64,000 nt of DNA, from assembly GCF_028554725.1 (NCBI RefSeq), contig NC_071668.1:56587732-56651731 (forward strand), read 5' to 3'. A program made the translations under genes and the position numbers. The DNA is from Zeugodacus cucurbitae (Eukaryota > Arthropoda > Insecta > Diptera > Tephritidae). The notes under the pieces are model-generated. The model saw nothing but the letters and a program-made list of their open reading frames with translations, searched no databases and had not been told where the DNA came from. Shown piece by piece: positions 51,301 through 60,300 of this stretch; position 1 is the stretch's first letter; the number at the start of each line of letters is the position of its first letter.

Positions 51301-54300
51301 AAATCATTTTACTCTCAGCGGAGTTTCTAAGAATTAGCTTCACACTGTATACCAGAAAAAAGGTAAAATAATGGAATATTGTCTTCCAGATTCTAAGCGT
51401 CATGGTAGCTAGGTGAATAGACTGAGACTCACACTTCAATATCAGATTGATGCCAGATTATATGACTACTAGGTACATTTTTCCAACTGCGCTCACTGAC
51501 TTCATGTATACGATCCTTATATCATCTCCCATTATAGTTTTAGAGCGAACAATTAAATAATGATGTGTCATAAACCGCGTAATTTCAGGGACATTTTTTG
51601 CATAATCAATTAATATGTATAGTCATTATATCCATATAAATCACATTTTGACTTAAATAATTACAAATTGACCACACAAATTGCCAATGTTAATCAATCA
51701 ACTTAAAGCGGAGAATAGCTAATTATCACTAGCAACTAAAATAAATGAAAGAAATACAACTAATTCAAGCAAACTAAGTCTTTTTCGTCTTCATCATCAT
51801 CTTGTTTATTCATGACTTTCATACACTCATCATCAGCAAAAAGGAATTCATCTGTCATATTAATCACAATATCAAATCAAAATGCAATAAAAAAGTGTCA
51901 TGGCGTTAATAGTAAAACACTTCATTGAGCAGAAAGGATAAAAAAGAACAAATAAATGAATAAATATAAATGAATAATACATAAATGAGAGCTACGAGTA
52001 AATTGCTGCTAGATATGCACTTTGACGTTTCTTCATTTGTGTTTTTGTTGTTTGTTTTTTTGTGATTGGTATATTGGTATTTTGCTTGCTAACATTTGGG
52101 TTTCATAACTGGGTTGTTTTTGTTGTATTTTCTTTTGTTTTTGTTTATGACTGCACATCTCTCTTTCACAGGAAGTGCTTGGTTGTGCTGGTGACGACAT
52201 CTTGCTTTACTCAAAGTAGTGAGTTCGTGTGACAACAGAAAACGTTGAGATAAATATTTAGAAAAATTGACGTATAACGGTGTTATTAAAGGAACACAAA
52301 AAAGAGCAGACAAACAATAAGTATAATTGAAAATTGATAGCTGTAATGAAGTGTTGTTGTATTAAGTGAATGTTGAAATGCGGTTTGTGTGTGCTGGAGT
52401 CCGGAGTTTCCCGGAATGATTTAGGAATTACTTGTTCGATGAGCGTAACCACTGAGCAGTTATGAAAGTTTATGTTTGCTTTTATTTATATATTACGTGT
52501 AATGATGATTTGTGACAGTATTATATTATATTATCAATCTTTATTATGTTTTATATAATTAAAATAATTGTCAATTATTACTTTTAATTAATTTTCCAAT
52601 GAAAATGGAAAACGATCGAAACGATATGTCTCATTTTATTACAACTATGTGTCTGAGTGGACGAGAAGAGATCGAATTTTCTTCATTAGACATCTGTTCA
52701 TTGACACTTCTCATTGTAGAACTTCAAAAAAACGTAAACAGCATTGTCAGGACCTGCCGACGAATCTAAATGAATCCAATCGGAAACATCTTAAACGGAT
52801 AGCTACACAGCTGAACGATCAGAAATTATGAGTAAATAATAATAATCAGTTCCGAGTATTAAACACAATTTAAATGCAGAGAAACCTATTTCAAAACGTT
52901 ATCGTCAAATTAATTTCGAAAGATTTTCAATCGAAAAATTATTTCAAAGGACCTCTACCAACTAAGTGACACTAATCGGGGTTGCAGTTCCAATCGGTTA
53001 GGGTGCTATATATGTTGGGGTGTGGGAAAGTGGGGAAATTTTTGATTTTTTGTAGAGGTAGAGAAATTTTGATTGAATACTAGGTATACGTCTTGCGTAT
53101 TACTATGCCTAATCAGCTCAAGAACATAAAAACATACTAATAATTGTCAAAGTTATGACATTTTATGCAAAACGCGTTTTTATGTGGTGTCCTTGAACAA
53201 TTCATTGAAATTAGAAAACAATGTTTCTGCAAAGGGGGACGATATTATCAAAAATGCTAATTTTTTCACCAGATGAACGGTATTGAAAAATTGATATGAA
53301 AATTTAAACGAAAAAATGAAATCATTCAAGGACACGGCAAATAAATTACGAATTGAAATTGGTTGATACAAGGCACCCTTAAATAAATCGTTTTATGAAA
53401 GACTCTATGGCTGTTGTTGAAGAAACTGGGGATTATTAATTAAACAATACAAAATAATGATAAAATGGTCGATGAAAAAACTAATATGCATATGTATTTG
53501 AAGAAGGTTATTAAATGACTAAGGGTTTATCTGTTAAACGCATCAATTTGCAAAGGACTTTATTAATACTCGTCAATATTTTATTGTCTCATTCTATTTC
53601 TAAAAACAAACGGTATAATGGAATTATTTACTTCAATATTCGCCCGCCCGAACCAAATTCCTCATGACTTAAAGTACGAGCGGTATTGAGATCTAAGTAT
53701 ATTAACCTGCTGTAGAACTAAACTAATCAGCGGACTATAAGATCTCTAAGTTAATATAAACTGTCACAAGCCTTAGAGCCAGCCACCAGCCTAGAGTTGA
53801 AAATATAGATAATCCCAAATTTCTTAAAGCATACTGCGATTGAATTAATGGCGAGTACTACGCCAGTTGAGCAACACCTCCGAGCCGTTCAATACCAAAC
53901 GAGGTTTCAGACAAGGTGACTCGCTATCGTGCGACTTCTTTAATCTGATGCTGGAAAAAATTATAAGAGCTGCAGAGCTAAACCGAGAAGGTACAATCTT
54001 CTACAAGAGTGTACAGCTCCTGGCGTACGCCTATGATATTGATATCATCGGAAGCAACAACCGCGCCGTTTGTTCTGCTTTTTCCCGCATGGATAAGTAG
54101 GCGAAGCGAATGGGTCTGGAGGTGAATGAGGACAAGACGAAATATCTCCTGTCATCAAACAGTCGGCGCATTCGCGTCTTGCGCCCACGTCACTGTTGAC
54201 AGTCATAACTTCGAGGTCGTAGATAATTTCGTATACCTGGGAACCAGCATCAACAACACGAACAATGTCAGCCTCGAAATCCAGCGCAGAATAACTCTTG

Positions 54301-57300
54301 CCAAGAGGTGCTACTTTGGACTGAGTAGGCAATTGAACAGTAAAGTCCTCTCTCGACGAACCAAAATCAAGCTCTACAAGTCGCTTATCATTCCCGTCCT
54401 GCTTTACGGTGCAGAAGCTTGGACGATGTCAACATCAGATGAGACGACACTAGGAGTTTTCGAGAGGAAAATTTTGCGTAAGATTTATGGTCCTCAGAAC
54501 ATTGGCAACGGCGAATACCGCAGACGATGGAACGATGAGCTGTACGAGTTATACGACGACATTGACATAGTTCAGCGAATAAAAAGACAGTGGCTACGCT
54601 GGCTAGGTCATGTTGTCCGAATGGACGAAAACACTCCAGCCCTGAAAGTGTTCGATGCAGTACCCGCCGGAGGAAGCCGAGGAAGGGGAAGGCCTCCACT
54701 CCGTTGAAGGGACCAGGTGGAGAGCGACCTGGTTACACTTGGGATCTCCAACTGGCGCCGAACTGCGAAGGAGAGAGAGAGTTGGCGCACTATCGTCGAT
54801 TCGGCTATAACCGGCTAAACGGTTGCAACGCCAATCACATACTACTTGGCATGCCATACAGTATCTAAATACTCAAATCTTAAAGGAATTCATTACCAGT
54901 ATTTGAAGGAAGCAGATTAAGTTCCTCGCTTTAAATTAACTAAGTAATCGATACTATACTATCTTTACTAAGTAATTTATACCATATATATTTAAACGGA
55001 ACTCTACAGTTTCATCTTTTTTTGAAATATACCGAATTTCCTGAAAAGGTCTGACCGAGAAATCGCGGCTCATCTCTATTTGAGTGTTAGTGTACTAATC
55101 TAAAGTACATTTCCACTCAAATACATATTTTGAAGGCGGCGAAGTGTTACTTTTTATTCGTAATTTTAGGTTTAAAAAAAGTACATTCATATATCAAATG
55201 CGCTACAACAGATCGAAAAGAGCGAATGGACATGTCAACTGAATACCAGATGAGCCTGTCATATGTCAAACTGACATATATTTCTGTCATTCTATCCACC
55301 AATAATAAAGCAAGTAGTACTTAAACGATGTTTACTGCGTTTCAGATTTCAAATTTAGATGAAAATATCGTTTCGACCAAAAATAATAATATTTAATTAT
55401 TTATTAATATTGATTGATAATTAATTATTTTATATTATTTTTCGTGTGCTGTGTTAATGAGAATTTACACCAAGAGCTCATATCATAAAATAAATTGAAC
55501 AAAAACTATATATTCCACAAAACTAAAAAAAAATTAAATTAAAATGCCTTAGAAAAGATATAAATAAATAAAAAAATGCAGTGTCTTAAATAAGTCTCAT
55601 TCAGCTAATACAATGTGTACAAAGTGTGTATAATGTGTGTGGTTAGTTGGTGTGCTTTTGTTGACATACAAATTTCTAGTTATGAAATGTATGAGATCTT
55701 TTACTGTATGTTAGTGGTTATGATTTTCCATAAATCTAATGCAACTAAGTTTGTTTTGCTATTTGATTTTTTACTTCATAGCAATCTAATTGTGATTTTG
55801 TTTTTCAACTAAATTTTCTTTTTGCAGTGTACCTATAAGGGGAACAGCGTCCGACGTTGTCGGCATGGATTCAGCAACAAGATTTAGAAATACTGTTAAG
55901 GATAGAAGTATAGTTACGCCTGCAATCAGAGATAATAAAAAAAGAAACCCATAAAAATAATGTTGCAATAAAAATACACTCGCCAAAATTAACACACAAA
56001 ATATATATTTGCATACGAGTTCTAAATAAATGAACAGCTTGTCTTGGTTGTAGACCTAAAACAGAAGAAATCACTATTGGAAAGAAAATTAATTTACAAA
56101 GTAACAGTTACTATATAAAGTTGCATAAAGCTTTGGTTGGCTTGGTGCTGCTGTAAGCAGGTTATCCTGTTCAGGTTGCAAATATGTAGTGTAGAAGGAC
56201 ACTTCCGGTGTCCTGAGATAGTTGGCGTTTTGGGGAGTTTCAAAAATTTTCAGGATTTGAGGTTGTTTAGTTTTCATTTAAGTTTTTCTTAAATCTATTT
56301 TAATATTTGCGTTTATCATTTATTGTTTCTAAATATTTAAAACTAATATTTTTGTTTAATTAGTAAGTGTTAATTATGGTTTCAAGCTGGACATGGAAAA
56401 TATTTTTAAGAAATATTTTTTTTCAGCGTATCTACATATATATTAAAGTATATTCAAATGTGGAATCTACTATCTCCGATCAGAGCCTTTTTTGCTGTAT
56501 ACTTATTCTGTTTCTATAAAGGCGGTTTTCAGATACCGCCTACATTCATTCTCCGTTTAAGAGAGGGATACACAATATTATCTACCTATTTCAATAAATA
56601 ACGGAGAAACATGATGGAGAGTATAACAATTTCGGAGGTTTCGTTTGAGGCTGGTAAGAGTTCATAGTTCCTGGACTCTACTTTTAAGCGGTTCATTCTA
56701 ATATTACAATAGTTTTCTGAAAAATAAATTCGAACTAAATTTCAAGATATATCGGATGATCCAAGTAGAGGTCCTTTTTTCTTCCTACTGAGCGTATTAT
56801 TCGCAACACCATCACATATCTTGGGAACCAGTATTAATTACTGGATAATACTCGATCGAATAGACCACGTCCAGCACACAGTGAAGAAAATATAGCGGCC
56901 ATGGCTGAGAGTGATATGAAGACCGTGGAGAGACTATTCAGCGCCGTCCGCAGTAATTCGGACAGACGTATGAAACGTTTTGGCGCTCGACCTTCTCAAG
57001 CGACATCGATTCGCGGGCTCTTGAAAAGTTGGACAACTTATGTTCAGTGGCGAGGCCTATTTTAGGCTATGAAGAGTAAACTGAAGAGATTCAAGAGCTG
57101 TCATTTCAACCAGAAAAAACAGGGTTGGGTGTGGTTTGATGATGCCGGTGAGAACGAAACCACCAATGGCGATCGTTAGTTCGTGATCTGACATTTGGTT
57201 TCAACAAGACGGTGCCACTTCCCAAACATCGCATCAATCAATGGATTTATTGAGATAACACGTATGTAGGTGCCCAGAAAATTTCATGTTTTGAGTCGGT

Positions 57301-60300
57301 CGATTGGCCACCAAGATCGTGTGATATTCTTATGGGGATATGTAAAGTCTAAATTCTATGCGGACAATCCCAATTCGATTACGGCCTTGAAGCAAAATAT
57401 CACGCGTCTCATTCGCCAAATACCAGTCGAAATGCTCGAACGAGTCATCGAAATATGGACTAAACGGATGGACCATCTGATACGTAGTCACGACCAACAT
57501 TTAAAAGAGATAGTTTTTAAAAGAGTAATGCCATAGAATGTTCTTTCGAATGATAATAAACATTCCCCCATAAATTTTCATTTTCTGTGTTTTTTTCTTT
57601 AAAAAAGTAGGGAACCTCGAAATGGATCACCTTTCATATAGCAGTTGTATACATATGTATGAAGTGGATTCGCTAATCCTGTCAAGAATGTCAATTTTAA
57701 AGGAATTTTAAAGGAATTGAAAATTTTGTGCCCTGGCTTGGAAAGGCTACTGAGCTTTTTCGGTTCTATGTTAAGAAATAATATATTATTTTCCCATAAA
57801 GAAACCGATTTTCCGTTCAAGGTGGCACAGACCCCACCTCAATTTTCATAACTATGTTTATCGAACTAGAGCCAAGATGTGATATTATAAACTGCTGGAT
57901 TGCTACAGATAGATACAATGATAAGATTTTCGCAACGAGTAGTCTCGTCCGTATAAAGAATGAAAAACTGACACTTGAGACTTTGGAAATGACAGACGAC
58001 CACTTGGAAGATGTCATAACTCAATTATTTGAAAAGCTCCAAAGGACAAGGTATTCTCCTTAGCTTAGATGTGGTTCACTCAACCTAATAGGTGAGATAT
58101 ATTTTTTATATTAGGACAAGCGCATACATATATAGAAAGTGTATGTGATTTGAGGAGCTCTAGTAGTTTAATATACTTTGAACCGATAATCAATGAAGAG
58201 GTTCTTGAATTTAACCAAGTACAGTATAAAGCTAAAAGGAAACTTATCTTGGGAATCCGAGAATGGTTTTTGTTATGTATAGATATAAAGAAGCACTGGA
58301 GTATCCTAAAAGGCTCACTCGTCATTTTTCTACACGAGACATACCAGTTTTAACCATAATTAGATATAAATTAATTTCATGCAGATTTTTTGTTAAATTT
58401 TTGAATTTTTAGAAATAATTTATTATTATTGTCTATTTTTAATAACATCCAGCATTTCCTCATTTCGCTACCGCAGATTGAGCTGGTATTTAGAGCTGCG
58501 CTGGTATACAAAAAATTCGTTATCGTTTATAACCTCATTTTTTGCAATTATTTATTGTAAACTTTCAACAAAAAAATATTAATTACCACTTTACACTTTT
58601 ATTATACCGTTACTTGGCAACTGCGCATCTGAAAATGTTACTTGAGAGAATTTATATACGTGTGTAAATTAATATGTGTAATATCTCAAAAATTGTTCAA
58701 TTTAAATGAAGAAATCAAATTAAATTTTGTTTTTTGTTGTGGCTACTCACCTAATGTTAGTTTTTCGCCCGAATCGGGAGGTAGTGTAAATCCTAATAAA
58801 GCCATCGATGATATCAGCACACACGGCACAATTAAATTGAAAAAATAATATAATGTACGCCGTCGGATTTGTATCGTGAATGTGACGTCCACGTAGGGTT
58901 CCGGGCAGCAGGCGTAGACGATGGTATTCTTCTTGCCAGGCATTGCTGTCATTTGCCATGTAGTCCATTGTTTTTGCAATGTCGTGCGGTTTTATTCATT
59001 TATCGATATAATATATACATGAATATATATATATATATATTTGGCAATATACAATTTTTGAGGTTAAGGGGAACACAAGTTGCAAATTTGCAGGGGAGAA
59101 GGTAGTAGAATTTTGTTGTTCAACAAATTGAGCGAGAGAAAGAAATAGAGAGAGAGAAGGTACTTGATTAGTGAGAAGTGAATTGGAGCTACGAAATTAA
59201 GAACATTCAGCATACATTGAGAAATCATAAACAGAAAAACAATTTAGTGAAAAATTCAAATTTTCAAATGCAATTACTTTCTACCAAAAAATAAAATAAA
59301 TTTACTTATGTACAAATTACAAGTTTGTCAAAAGTGGGGATTTTCGAGTTTGCCATACACATAATAAAGCATCTAAATCGATTGTTAAATATTTTTTTTT
59401 TTTATTTAATGTCATTATATATATTTTTTTAATTTTGATTGGTAATAATTTTATTTTATTTTCTTTAGTTGAATATTTTTTTTTAATTTAAATTTAAATT
59501 TAATTAAATTTTAATTTTAATTTTAATTTTAATATTAATTAAATTTTAATTTTAATTTTAATATTAATTTTAATTTTAATTTTAATTTTAATTTTAATTT
59601 TAATTTTAATTTTAATTTTAATTTTAATTTTAATTTTAATTTTAATTTTAATTTTAATTTTAATTTTAATTTTAATTTTAATTTTAATTTTAATTTTAAT
59701 TTTAATTTTAATTTTAATTTTAATTTTAATTTTAATTTTAATTTTAATTTTAATTTTAATTTTAATTTTAATTTTAATTTTAATTTTAATTTTAATTTTA
59801 ATTTTAATTTTAATTTTAATTTTAATTTTAATTTTAATTTTAATTTTAATTTTAATTTTAATTTTAATTTTAATTTTAATTTTAATTTTAATTTTTAATT
59901 TTAATTTTAATTTTAATTTTAATTAATTTTAAAATAATGTTTTATTGGCAACCCTAAAATCTCCAACTTTGTTTAAAAAATAAAATTGATATTTTTTGCT
60001 ACTATTTTTGATCTCAATTTACTACAAGGCATACAAATAAATTTCATGTACTAATTTCAATACTTTCTATTAATTATAAGAAATAATAATTTCAGCGTCG
60101 CAAGTTTTATTAACACAGCCATTTTCAAAATAAAAAGACAATTATAATTTTCGAAAAATTACACTTGAAGAAAGAAAACGTAAAACATTCAAAAGTCACA
60201 CAGAAAAAGTTATAGTAAAATTTACTAACCAAGCAGATACCACTCGCCATTTGTTATGAAATCGGAAAGATCCCCTCCATCTTCGGAATTCAAAACCAAA

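Larger units (their letters stand above)
40087..55832 (-). other. Intron between exon 8a and 8b copies
   Basis: 15.7 kb, the largest gap within the exon 8 cassette, swollen by LINE remnants that are listed separately. Stretches 40087-42880, 45860-47375, 47533-50480, 51260-53840 and 54880-55832 are AT-rich with no supported gene. The one exception to the background is the GC-richer block at 43321-44100. Confidence 0.6.

Noticed and set aside
52649..52831. 60-codon plus-strand frame with basic residues
   Set aside because: Too short, no recognised motif, and no repeat partner in the window.
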